A DNA stretch of 64,000 nt from Cellulomonas rhizosphaerae. Its GTDB lineage: Bacteria > Actinomycetota > Actinomycetes > Actinomycetales > Cellulomonadaceae. Made by a program: the position numbers and the translations under genes. The stretch is from positions 1-64,000 of the forward strand of contig NZ_QWKP01000220.1 of assembly GCF_003470205.1 (NCBI RefSeq). Direction: 5' to 3'. This document shows positions 9,363 to 17,185 of this stretch, one piece after another; the stretch's first letter is position 1, and every line of letters begins with the position of its first letter. The notes beneath the pieces were generated by a model. The model was not told where the DNA came from. It did no database searches and saw only the letters and a program-made list of their open reading frames with translations.

Positions 9363-9381
9363 CGCGGGCTGCCAGCCCGCG
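9363..9381 (-). terminator. Stem-loop between the two SIR2-like genes
   Basis: A perfect 8-bp GC-rich stem (CGCGGGCT / AGCCCGCG) with a 3-nt loop lies about 80 nt beyond the DUF4917 stop codon. No T-run follows, so it may be a Rho-type or processing hairpin that lowers expression of the downstream SIR2 gene rather than a full terminator. Confidence 0.4.
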
Positions 9382-9459
9382 CCTCCGCGCCCGCACGCGG
9401 CCGGGCCGCAACAGACATGGATGCCGGATTCAAACGCCTGGAGCGAGCTTCGGTTCAAG

Positions 9460-10458
9460 TCATGGTGCCGGGATGAGCAAGGACGGAGCTCCGATTGGGT
9501 ACGAGGTCGAGTCGAAGAACTCGACCTTGTGACGGCCGAGCGCCCCGAGGATCCGCGCCTTCTCGGCGATGACAGCAGCGTCGTCCGTTGTCGGGTACAT
9601 CGAGACCGCGATCCGCCGCGTCGGTCCGTGCATGAGTGCCGCTACGACGTGACGATCCTGATCCGCGAGTGACTGTCCGAAAACGACCGTTGGCTTGTCG
9701 TCCATCCGCAACTGCTCCAGACAGAAAGACAGGTAGGTCGACTGCCTGATGGTGCGCGCCTTCGCGGCGGCGGTGCCTTCGCTGACGAAGAGTGGGCGTC
9801 GATCGATGCCCGGTCCGTACTTGCCCTGGATGTCGAGTAGTCGGCCTCTGCCGCTGGTCCACTTCCCGTTCTCGCCCGTCTGGTTGTCCTGCCAGAGGTG
9901 GATGCCGCCGTGCAGGTAGTGCATCCGGGTTGACCGACTGCTCCGCACGGCGGTGTCGGCGGGGTCGAACTGGTGGCCCGCCGCCCAGAAGTAGTCGACG
10001 ATGTCGACCACCTTCGTGGTCTGCATCTGGCTCCAGTACAGGCTCAGGTCGTAGTTGGTGGTGAAGACGGCGTCGTATCCGTTGATGGCCACGGCCAGCG
10101 CGTCGTGTGCGTCCTGGGGGAATCGCTCCCAGGGCACGTGGACCAGGCCGACGGCCGTGAAAAGGGCGTCACGGACGTCTTCGTAGGTCTGGTCCACCTT
10201 GGCGGTGGACTCGTTTAGTGCGCTGAGCGCGATGTTCGCATGGTGCAGGCACTCGAGACACTGCTCGAAGTTTGTTGTGCCGAGTTCATTGAAGATGGAT
10301 TGCGCGGCCGTCGTCAGTGCCGCGCTCTGGTAGAGGCTGGAATAGCTGAAGCCGGCCCAGAGGTTGATGCTCAGGCCGTTGCCTACCAGCAATGTCGGCC
10401 AGTCGTCTTCCTGGAGGCTTAGCCAACTCTGGAGGTCAGAGTCGATGGCGGTGGTCAT
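9460..10458 (-). CDS. DUF4917-type protein with SIR2-like NAD-binding motifs
   Basis: A 332-aa protein that I assign to DUF4917. It repeats the SIR2 motif order of its larger neighbour: LLVGNGLSINLW (GNGLS at 26-30, in place of GAGAS), VFTTNYD (133-137), MHYLHGGIHLW (181-184 for YLHG) and VVFGQSLADQD near residue 260 in place of the GYSHDD motif. The candidate catalytic Asn and His are both kept, so this could be a second, compact NAD-processing or NAD-sensing enzyme; that is inference from motifs. The start is supported by a GAAGGGG ribosome site 8 nt upstream. It follows the nuclease-like gene by 208 nt on the same strand and precedes the SIR2-DUF4020 gene. Confidence 0.72.
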   Translation of the reverse strand: MTTAIDSDLQSWLSLQEDDWPTLLVGNGLSINLWAGFSYSSLYQSAALTTAAQSIFNELGTTNFEQCLECLHHANIALSALNESTAKVDQTYEDVRDALFTAVGLVHVPWERFPQDAHDALAVAINGYDAVFTTNYDLSLYWSQMQTTKVVDIVDYFWAAGHQFDPADTAVRSSRSTRMHYLHGGIHLWQDNQTGENGKWTSGRGRLLDIQGKYGPGIDRRPLFVSEGTAAAKARTIRQSTYLSFCLEQLRMDDKPTVVFGQSLADQDRHVVAALMHGPTRRIAVSMYPTTDDAAVIAEKARILGALGRHKVEFFDSTSYPIGAPSLLIPAP

Positions 10459-10666
10459 CGCAACCCCTTCACCATCAGGTTCCAGCCGCCGAAACTTTGA
10501 ACCGGCCGAGTTGGTGCAGTCATGTTGAGGTGAGGCTATCGCTGCGCACTACGACAGGCCGCCGCCCTGCCCCTCCCAACCGAGGGGGTGGAAGGTCCAG
10601 CCGTCTCGCCCGTGGTTCGGGCGCTGCGCTCGACCAAGGCACCAGATGGGGCCACGGACGTCGGCC

Positions 10667-13183
10667 TCATCGTTTGCGGCGCTTCTTCCGAGTGCTGCGC
10701 GCGGCGCCGGGCTTTGCGTGGGGTGGAATGACGCGAGGTGTGCGGTCCGGTGGAACGAGTCGCATCGCTCGCGCGAGGCGATCCAACTCCTGATCAGGGG
10801 CGGGCGGGTCCGCCATCCAGATGGTGAGGCGCGGCGCTCCGTCTGTGCCGAGGAAGAAGGCCATGGCACGGTCGGCGTGTTCGAGATGCTTCTTTGCACG
10901 CAGGTACTCGCGCAAATGATCGATGTTCCGCGCCGAGTCCGGTCCAGTCGCGAAGATGAAGAGCCATCGGCCGGAATCGTCGGTTCCGCCGCTCGCGTAC
11001 GTGTGAAACTTCCCGTCCCTCGCCGACAATCGCAATGTCCCCGCGACGTGGCGAGCGATGTCGGCTTGGGCGCGCGCCGAGTAGCCGTCCAGGTCTGCAC
11101 TCGAGCGCCACCATCCCGGCGCTTCGTGCGCGGTCATCTGGTCGATCAGGCCTTGCACGAACTCGTTGATGTCGCGGATCGGTCGGTCAGCGGGTGCGGA
11201 AGAACTGCCTTCACGGTGGTAGTACCAAGCGTCGAGTGGGTCGGTGAAGGTGCCAACGATGGTGCGCCCTTGCTCGGCGTACGTGCGCCGGTCCTTTGCA
11301 GTCGGCGGGCGACCGCCAGGGTGGTCGCCGTGCAGGCGATCAGGGTCCGCCTCGAAATAAAAGCCACCTCCGATGAACCACATCACGATGTCGAGTTCGT
11401 CGACAGCAGTCACCCACAACGCAGCATCGCGATTGGTACGCCGCCGAAGATAGGTCAGGAAGTGCTCGGGGCGATCGAGAAGTTCGGCGATCACGAGGAC
11501 GTCATGAACGCTGACGATCCAAGGCAAAGTCGTCTGGCTCAGCACTCCGCTTCTCACCAGAGCTTCGACGTCGAGGCCCGCTGGACCAAGGTCGTCCAGA
11601 GTGACGACGATGCTGTACACCTCGCGGATTTCAGGAAGGTCGAGCCAGCTCCCGTCTTCCAACCACAGACCCTGATGGCTCGTGATGAGGCGCCGGAGCC
11701 GGTTTGCTTGATCTGCAGCCGACTGCACGGTCTGCTTTAGGTCTCTGCGCAGATGTGTCGAGCGCCCTTGGCGCGAGGGGGTTCTGATTGATCCCGCCTT
11801 CACCTCGATGCACAGGGCGACTCCGTCGAGCACCAGGAGCGCGTCGGCTTCGGCACTGTCAGCCTCACCGGCGCTGTTCGCGGCCGCGGACAGGTCGACT
11901 GTCTGACCGGGCCGGGACGCGGCCCGATAGCGCAGCTGGCGGCGCATGTCACCACGGCCATGGACCATCTGCTGGAACGCGTCGGCAACGAGCGCTTCGG
12001 CTGCGCTGTCGCGACCCTTGCCGTACTTAACCCACGCGACGTCCTTCGCAATGCGCGACTCGGCGGCTCTGCGAATTTCATCGAGGGCAATGGCGCCAGG
12101 TAGGACCAGGTAACCGCGCCCTGGCGCCTTGAGGATCCCCTTACCAGTCATTGGATTGCGGCCAGCGACGAACTCTTCGATGAGCTCGAGTGACGTCCTG
12201 CCATCCGGAGCGATGCTGAACAGGTCGAGGACGCCGGTGACCGCCTCGGCACTCAGGCCTGTGTGGGCCACCACCCGATCGACGGTGATCAGGTGCAGGA
12301 CCGAAGGATTCTGAAAGACGGCCCGGACCGCATCGAGTGTGTCCGCATCGGGTATGGCGTCTGCCGTTGCAGCTTCGGCGATGCGGTCGAACGTAGCCTC
12401 CTGCGCCGCGCCAAGGACGTCGATCAAGGCCCCCCTCACCGCCAACACGTCTGAGTAGTCGAACCCAAGCACCTGACGCCAGGCGACATCCGCGTTGGGG
12501 CGGCGGAGGGTCGCCTCGTTGATTCGCTCGGCGATCGAGACGTACTGGCGACCGCGAACGGTCGTCTCGTAGCTGCGCAACTGCCACGCCACGTCGCTTG
12601 CCCCGGCGTCGAGGGCCGTCGTGGTTACGGCGTCGGCTCGAGTTGCCATCGACGCAAACACGGCCAAATGGACCACCCGGGCGGCAGCCTGTAGGAGAAC
12701 CGGGATGATCTGGGCAGTAGCTTTCGAGGGAGCTGACCGTTCCGGTAGTCCGTTGCCGAGCAGGGCGAGTGCAACGACCTCCCCGCACGCCCAAGAGTCG
12801 ATGACTTGCGAGCTGCTTTCGACCCAAAGCGCCAAGTCGGGCGGCACGAGGTACTGCCTGACCATCGACATGACGTCCAGCGCGTCATGACCCGACAGGA
12901 GTTCACACAGTTCGGACGTGGCCCGATGGACTTCCGCGGCAAGGTCCTTCGCTTCGAACGGATCCTCCTCCGCTGATTCGTCGGCCTGCGCGACGGCGAT
13001 CAGGGGTAGAACCGCTGACTGAAGCGCTGCCGCGCTGCCGGCCACCATGTGAAGTCGCCGACCCTCCGGGGAGATATAGGTCGCTTCGTGGCAGGTCGTA
13101 GATAGGTCAGGGGCGGCGGCCTCTTGTGCCCAGGAGGGCGAGAGCGGGCGAGGCCGGTCGGCAGAGTCGGATTCGGTTCTCAC
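10667..13183 (-). CDS. Large protein with PD-(D/E)XK nuclease-like core
   Basis: An 838-aa soluble protein without a family I can name. Residues 390-500 look like a PD-(D/E)XK/NERD-type nuclease: a helix with Glu397 (DSAAEALVADAF), Asp447 in SAEADALLVLDG, and Glu460-Val-Lys462 in ALCIEVKAGSI, followed by a helix KQTVQSAADQANRL. The first 380 residues are helical; the C-terminus ends in a basic tail (RSTRKKRRKR) that could bind nucleic acid. It uses a GTG start at 13183 with no clear ribosome site; an ATG at internal Met47 is an alternative. It is first of three same-strand genes with two SIR2-like proteins, which suggests a defence complex in which the nuclease or the SIR2 enzymes act on infection. 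The function is inferred. Confidence 0.65.
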   Translation of the reverse strand: MRTESDSADRPRPLSPSWAQEAAAPDLSTTCHEATYISPEGRRLHMVAGSAAALQSAVLPLIAVAQADESAEEDPFEAKDLAAEVHRATSELCELLSGHDALDVMSMVRQYLVPPDLALWVESSSQVIDSWACGEVVALALLGNGLPERSAPSKATAQIIPVLLQAAARVVHLAVFASMATRADAVTTTALDAGASDVAWQLRSYETTVRGRQYVSIAERINEATLRRPNADVAWRQVLGFDYSDVLAVRGALIDVLGAAQEATFDRIAEAATADAIPDADTLDAVRAVFQNPSVLHLITVDRVVAHTGLSAEAVTGVLDLFSIAPDGRTSLELIEEFVAGRNPMTGKGILKAPGRGYLVLPGAIALDEIRRAAESRIAKDVAWVKYGKGRDSAAEALVADAFQQMVHGRGDMRRQLRYRAASRPGQTVDLSAAANSAGEADSAEADALLVLDGVALCIEVKAGSIRTPSRQGRSTHLRRDLKQTVQSAADQANRLRRLITSHQGLWLEDGSWLDLPEIREVYSIVVTLDDLGPAGLDVEALVRSGVLSQTTLPWIVSVHDVLVIAELLDRPEHFLTYLRRRTNRDAALWVTAVDELDIVMWFIGGGFYFEADPDRLHGDHPGGRPPTAKDRRTYAEQGRTIVGTFTDPLDAWYYHREGSSSAPADRPIRDINEFVQGLIDQMTAHEAPGWWRSSADLDGYSARAQADIARHVAGTLRLSARDGKFHTYASGGTDDSGRWLFIFATGPDSARNIDHLREYLRAKKHLEHADRAMAFFLGTDGAPRLTIWMADPPAPDQELDRLARAMRLVPPDRTPRVIPPHAKPGAARSTRKKRRKR

Positions 13184-13193
13184 GCCAGAAGGG

Positions 13194-13211
13194 TGTCAGC
13201 CAGCGCTGACA
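13194..13211. promoter_or_regulatory. Inverted repeat just upstream of the nuclease-like gene
   Basis: TGTCAGC, a 4-nt spacer, then GCTGACA: a perfect 7-bp dyad that begins 11 nt upstream of the proposed GTG start. The position suits an operator or an autoregulatory site, and no dedicated regulator gene is adjacent. Confidence 0.35.
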
Positions 13212-13281
13212 TGTTTCGGATGCCACGGCGTGGCTGACTCGAGCCGAGAAGGGGGTCACATCTGTTCTTGCTACAGAACTG

Positions 13282-13645
13282 TCACGGCGCCGTTCGTTGA
13301 ATGCGCTCGGTCACTCTCTGCAGCCACCAGCGGAAGTCCGCCATGCCCCCCATTGGGTCCGTCACGTACAGGTGCCTGCGGCCAACCGTGATCCTCCGGG
13401 TTTCGCGGGTCGTGAACTCGTCGATGAGGATCTCGACGCGCACGAGCGGCACCCCATTCGTTGTCGAACGGACCTCTGGGTGAGATTGGGCCCGGCTCAC
13501 GCCGAAGTCGTCGGCGATCCAGGTCGAGCCGGTAGATCGTTTGGCTGGAGCTGAGCACGAGCCAGAGCCCTGTGGCCGTGTCGAGGTCCAGTTCGGCCAC
13601 ACCAACTGCGTCTCCCAGGTCATCGGCCGGCGTTGCCGGGTTCAT
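13282..13645 (-). pseudogene. Small hypothetical gene split by a frameshift
   Basis: Translation from the ATG at 13645 (overlapping the preceding stop as ATGA) gives MNPATPADDLGDAVGVAE and reads sensibly through SSSQTIYRLDLD. It then turns into Arg/Pro-rich nonsense. The neighbouring frame becomes sensible at the same point: ADDFGVSRAQSHPEVR through VRVEILIDEF and GRRHLYVTDPMGGM to the stop at 13282. Removing one base near 13518-13522 joins both halves into a protein of about 120 residues. It is the last gene of the overlapping four-gene set. The break could be a real mutation, programmed frameshifting or a sequencing error. Confidence 0.5.
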
Positions 13646-14034
13646 GGGCGCTCCACGGCGTCTCGTAGCTGCTCGATCTGCACGACGCGACCCGTGATGC
13701 ACACGCTGAACTCAGCATCTGCACTGAGCGGCTCAAGAACGAGGATCACCTGGTCCCCGAGAAGGACGCTTGGGTCACCCCCGCCCGCAGCGCGGGTGCC
13801 CTCCCAAGAAATGACGACCAACGGTGTTCCGTCCGCCTGGGGTGATCGGCCGGCCGTAGGGCCTGGGTACCTCGTCACACGCGGCGTGCCATCCTGTGGA
13901 AGGTCGAACAGAAAGCGCGAGCCGTCCTGGGTCTCGATTGACCACAAGCCTGAAGCCGTCGGCTCGAGAACCCCGATCGGAAGGTCCCGACTGCCGCCAG
14001 CCGCAGGCGCACTACGCACCTCTACTTCGCCCAC
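13642..14034 (-). CDS. Small hypothetical protein coupled to the transposase-like gene
   Basis: A 130-aa protein from a GTG at 14034 that overlaps the end of the transposase-like gene by 13 nt. It reads as a small beta-rich domain: IGVLEPTASGLWSIETQDG, SRFLFDLPQDGTPRVTRYPG, TPLVVISWEG and VILVLEPLSADAEFSV. The motif of a Leu/Trp-rich turn followed by strands (SGLWSIETQD) recurs in the next gene (TGLWLVLSSSQ), so the two may be distant paralogues. It has no recognisable domain and no membrane segment. The stop overlaps the next start as ATGA. Confidence 0.55.
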   Translation of the reverse strand: MGEVEVRSAPAAGGSRDLPIGVLEPTASGLWSIETQDGSRFLFDLPQDGTPRVTRYPGPTAGRSPQADGTPLVVISWEGTRAAGGGDPSVLLGDQVILVLEPLSADAEFSVCITGRVVQIEQLRDAVERP

Positions 14035-15500
14035 TTGATCGTCGGGAGGCGGCGTGCGGAGTCGGACGCGACTTGCAGCGCGCGGAACTCGGTCAGGGCA
14101 TTGTTGAGCAGCGAGAACGCGTAGACGTCGAGCAACCCTCGCCGCCAGCCCAGACTCATGGCCCGGTCCGTGAGCAGTGTTCGCTTGAGATTGGCGTGGA
14201 AGGACTCGGCGTCGCTTCGGAGCCCGCGGAGGCGCAGCGAATCGGGGTCGTCGTCGGGGATTGCCCGCAGGTTCTCGGGGCGCGAGTAGTCGCCGTGTGT
14301 GCCACCCGGCGAGAGCCACACCGTGAAGTCTCCGTAGGGGCAGTCGATGTCGTAGCCGAGGTTGAAGTGATAGTCGCCGTTCGCGCGCCGAGTTCGCTTG
14401 ATAGGTCCTCGCCTCGGGGTGGCGATCACGACCGGGTCGCCGCGTTCGTCCAAGTCGAGCTGTACGACCCGCCCGCCGATGGTGGCGATCGCGTGGCTGC
14501 ATGATCCGGTCGGCAGGGTATGGGTGGCGAGCCCCAGCGGGTAGCTCTTCGCGAGGCGGCCGCATTGAGTCCTGACGGCCTGCAGCGCGCCGGGGACGTC
14601 CTGGCCTGTGGGGATCTTGCTGATTACCAGGTAGCCGTGGCGACGCATGACTTCGTCGATGTGCACACCGTGAAAGGCACCGTCGTAGACGACGAGTTGG
14701 ATGCCGTCGCGTGCATCACGAGCGACATTGCCGAGGAGGCGGACCGCCGCCGGGGCCTCTGCGCCGGGCTCAGGGATGTGGTCGACGGCCAGGACGACGC
14801 GTTCGTAAGCGCGCCGGCCACGGGTGTGGAAGGCGACGTAGCCATGCCCCTGAACGGGGCCGCGAGTGCCGTGGTGCTCGGCCAGGTTGGGATCGAAGCG
14901 GCCACTCGGCCACTCCTCGAGTCGCCCAGTTCGAGGGTCCGGGTACCGAGCGCGCGTGGAACCGTCAGGCTGCACGACACGAACCGCCTCGGGTGGCTGG
15001 TAGATCGGTCGCACGATCGTGCCGTCGCCGTACACGGTGCGGGACGCGTCGGGGTGGGTCAACGACCCGGGGCCGCGCGGGTTGAGCTGACCGATCGAGC
15101 GGGCCAACTCGACCGCGACCTGCGGGTAGACACGCCCAAGTGTCCCCAGCCCATCTTCGGTCGCGAGGTGATGGTCTCGGAACCATCGCCACTGCTCCCA
15201 TGTAGGCGGTGTCCGACCAGGTTCGGGGAGGTCGACGTCGGCTTGGGCGAGAGCGCTCGCTATGGTCTGGCGCGCGTACGCCCAGGTCGTGGCGTTGGCG
15301 AGGACTACCTCGACGCGAATCCCGGAACGGGCAAGCCGCGCCAACGCAGCGAACTGCAGCATCACGTACGGCGGGTGCGTCGTGCACCGACCGATGCGGT
15401 GCTCGTGGGTCAGCTCGGCACCCAGGCGGTAGATGCTCGGCGACGACAGCACGGCCTGCAGCCGGTCGAGGGTGCCGATTCGCACGACCGGGCGGGCCAT
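14022..15500 (-). CDS. DDE-type transposase-like protein
   Basis: A 492-aa protein from the ATG at 15500, which shares one base with the stop of a 10-codon mini-ORF (TGATG). The N-terminal 90 residues hold a helical segment with THPPYVMLQFAALARL, similar to N-terminal domains of IS4/IS5-group transposases. Candidate catalytic residues are Asp159 (VYGDGT), Asp273 (LVVYDGAFHG) and Glu432 (SDAESFHANLKRTLL), in the right order and spacing for a DDE fold. A terminal helix carries YAFSLLNNAL. I cannot place it in a named IS family. Its tight coupling to a recombinase-like gene and two small genes is unusual for a simple insertion sequence. No terminal inverted repeats were found by eye. Confidence 0.6.
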   Translation of the reverse strand: MARPVVRIGTLDRLQAVLSSPSIYRLGAELTHEHRIGRCTTHPPYVMLQFAALARLARSGIRVEVVLANATTWAYARQTIASALAQADVDLPEPGRTPPTWEQWRWFRDHHLATEDGLGTLGRVYPQVAVELARSIGQLNPRGPGSLTHPDASRTVYGDGTIVRPIYQPPEAVRVVQPDGSTRARYPDPRTGRLEEWPSGRFDPNLAEHHGTRGPVQGHGYVAFHTRGRRAYERVVLAVDHIPEPGAEAPAAVRLLGNVARDARDGIQLVVYDGAFHGVHIDEVMRRHGYLVISKIPTGQDVPGALQAVRTQCGRLAKSYPLGLATHTLPTGSCSHAIATIGGRVVQLDLDERGDPVVIATPRRGPIKRTRRANGDYHFNLGYDIDCPYGDFTVWLSPGGTHGDYSRPENLRAIPDDDPDSLRLRGLRSDAESFHANLKRTLLTDRAMSLGWRRGLLDVYAFSLLNNALTEFRALQVASDSARRLPTIKWAK

Positions 15501-15532
15501 CAGACGTGGACCTCGAGCTCGGCGGCAGTCAT
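15500..15532 (-). CDS. 10-codon mini-ORF bridging two overlapping genes
   Basis: Its ATG overlaps the stop of the recombinase-like gene (ATGA) and its stop overlaps the ATG of the transposase-like gene (TGATG). The product would be MTAAELEVHV. It may serve only to pass ribosomes from one gene to the next, or be the relic of an older fused start. Confidence 0.35.
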   Translation of the reverse strand: MTAAELEVHV

Positions 15533-16443
15533 GCCGGGCTCCAGTTAAGCGCGATGTCCTCGGCAACCGTGTCCAGGCTCCGAGCCCCCATTCGCACTGC
15601 CACCTGCTCGATCGGCATGCCGGAATCGAAAAGGCGCCGGCCGGTCCAGTTCCGGACCGACGCGGGTCGGACATCAGGCTCCCCGGCCAGGTCGACAGCC
15701 TTGAGGATCTCGGCGATCGCGTTACAGACAGCCGCCTGCGCGACGTGTTGCCCTGGCACCCCTGACCCTCGGTAGGTCAGCAGGGTCGAGGTCGGGGCAC
15801 CTGCGCTGACCAGGACTTGGATCTGACGGCTCACTACGTGTGAGCCCCACTCTGTGAGCTCGCCGCGTCGCTCTCGAGAGCGCTTTGTGCCGGCCAGGCG
15901 AACCCAGCGCGGGTTCTCACAGTCATCGACGTCGTTGATGCGCACCTGCGCGATCTCGCTCGTGATGGCCGTGGCTTCCGCCAGGGCCCAGCAAACGGCC
16001 CGTTGCAGTGAGATCGCTCCTGCGGAGCCGAGGCGCGACGCGAACCGACACAGCGTGACTTCGTCGTCGGTGAGCGGACGCGCCGCGGTCGACGAGCGGG
16101 CCTGCAACTGCAGATCCAACGTCGGATCCCAGTCGATCAACTCGAGCTGCCGCAGGGTGCGGAAGTACATGCGCAACGCGGCCCGGCGGGCGTGTTGTGT
16201 CGTGAGCTCCGGCCGGCGCCCCTCGGACGTCGGAGCGACGAGGAATCCGCGGCACAACTCGGGCGTGAGGTCACCGAGGCTGCGTGCGCCCTGTGTCGCC
16301 GCCCGACGTGTGAACCGCTCGACAGTTTCACCGTTTCGTAGCCGCGTCTGCTCCGAGAACGCGTCGTCGATCAGCCACGCCGCCCGCACCTGCTCCAGTG
16401 CGTCATCGAGGCTGCGGTCGACATCACTCGTCTGGTCGCCCAT
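15529..16443 (-). CDS. Tyrosine-recombinase-like protein with degenerate active site
   Basis: A 304-aa protein laid out like a phage-type integrase: an N-terminal helical core-binding region (TRLRNGETVERFTRRAATQG; RRAALRMYFRTLRQLELIDWDP) and a C-terminal domain with ALAEATAITSEIAQVRINDVD, PASVRNWTGRRLFDSG and RMGARSLDTVAEDIALNW. These align with the R-box, HxxR box and LGH...Y box of XerC-type enzymes. The first catalytic Arg, the His of HxxR, the His of LGH and the nucleophile Tyr are not where expected; the second-box Arg is kept. It is therefore either a decayed recombinase or a DNA-binding partner of the DDE-like protein encoded next. The ATG at 16443 is chosen by composition. Confidence 0.55.
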   Translation of the reverse strand: MGDQTSDVDRSLDDALEQVRAAWLIDDAFSEQTRLRNGETVERFTRRAATQGARSLGDLTPELCRGFLVAPTSEGRRPELTTQHARRAALRMYFRTLRQLELIDWDPTLDLQLQARSSTAARPLTDDEVTLCRFASRLGSAGAISLQRAVCWALAEATAITSEIAQVRINDVDDCENPRWVRLAGTKRSRERRGELTEWGSHVVSRQIQVLVSAGAPTSTLLTYRGSGVPGQHVAQAAVCNAIAEILKAVDLAGEPDVRPASVRNWTGRRLFDSGMPIEQVAVRMGARSLDTVAEDIALNWSPA

Positions 16444-16597
16444 CCGATCACCGTCCGCTTCGACCGTAGGACAGGCGTCTCCCAAAGGGGAGCCACTGAA
16501 CGCGCGAGGGCCGTCGCGGGAATGCGCGAAGAGGCGATTGCGTCCGCCCGCCTGGCCCGAACCGTGCCGGTCACCAAGCACCGTCCAGGAGGACATC

Positions 16598-17051
16598 GTG
16601 ACCATCACAAACATTGGCCCCGCCCGCGCAGCCATCCCCGTCGACCTGCGAAGGGGAGCGTTCGAGACACCCGCGTACATCGAGGCGGCCATTGCCTGCT
16701 TTGCGTTCCCGGGTCTCCACGATCTCACCGCCGCCTTCCCGCCGCGGGTGGGCAAGGGCAAGCGCCCGGACTACCCGCCGATCTGCATGCTCGCGGTCCT
16801 GATGGCGTCCACGCTCTACGGCGGCGACGCCACGGTCATTCGTGAGCTCAGCTGCTACGGCGCCTTTCTGTGGAAGGTGTGCGCCCAACACCTCGAGGAG
16901 CAGATGGACGGTTTCCTGCTCCCCGACGCTCGAGCTCGTCGGCACGGTGGCCACCCACTTCGCCGGCAGTGACGTCCTCGTCGACCTGCAGGACCCGCGC
17001 CGTCGGATCCAGGGCGTGTGGCTAGCCGCCCAGGACGCCCGGCGACGGTAG
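16598..17051 (+). pseudogene. Frameshifted gene resembling a transposase N-terminal domain
   Basis: A strong ribosome site (AGGAGGA at 16587-16593) precedes a GTG at 16598. The frame encodes RRGAFETPAYIEAAIACF, then KRPDYPPICMLAVLMAST and RELSCYGAFLWKVCAQ, reading well to FLLPDA at about 16930. It then degenerates and stops at 16972. The alternative frame continues sensibly (LELVGTVATHFAGSDVLVD to WLAAQDARRR) to 17051, so one missing base restores a protein of about 150 residues. The YPPICML helix resembles PPYVMLQ in the transposase-like gene facing the other way. It could be an independent DNA-binding domain of the same element. The function is unproven. Confidence 0.45.
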
Positions 17052-17185
17052 CGAGTCTGCACGCCTCGGGTTGCTGGGAATTCCGCGCTCGGCTGCGCCC
17101 CGAGGACGGCGAATCGAGTCGTGCCGCAAGGCGGGCTGCTAGTTTGCTTCGGCCAAAGTCCTTCACACCTGATCCGGGGGCAACG

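Noticed and set aside
9225-9458. 77-aa minus-strand ORF between the DUF4917 and SIR2 genes
   Set aside because: No ribosome site, composition unlike a protein, and it runs through the GC hairpin at 9363-9381.
13184-17051. Assignment of the recombinase/transposase block to a named insertion sequence with terminal inverted repeats
   Set aside because: I searched both ends by eye and found no matching inverted termini or target duplication, so no IS name or boundaries are given.
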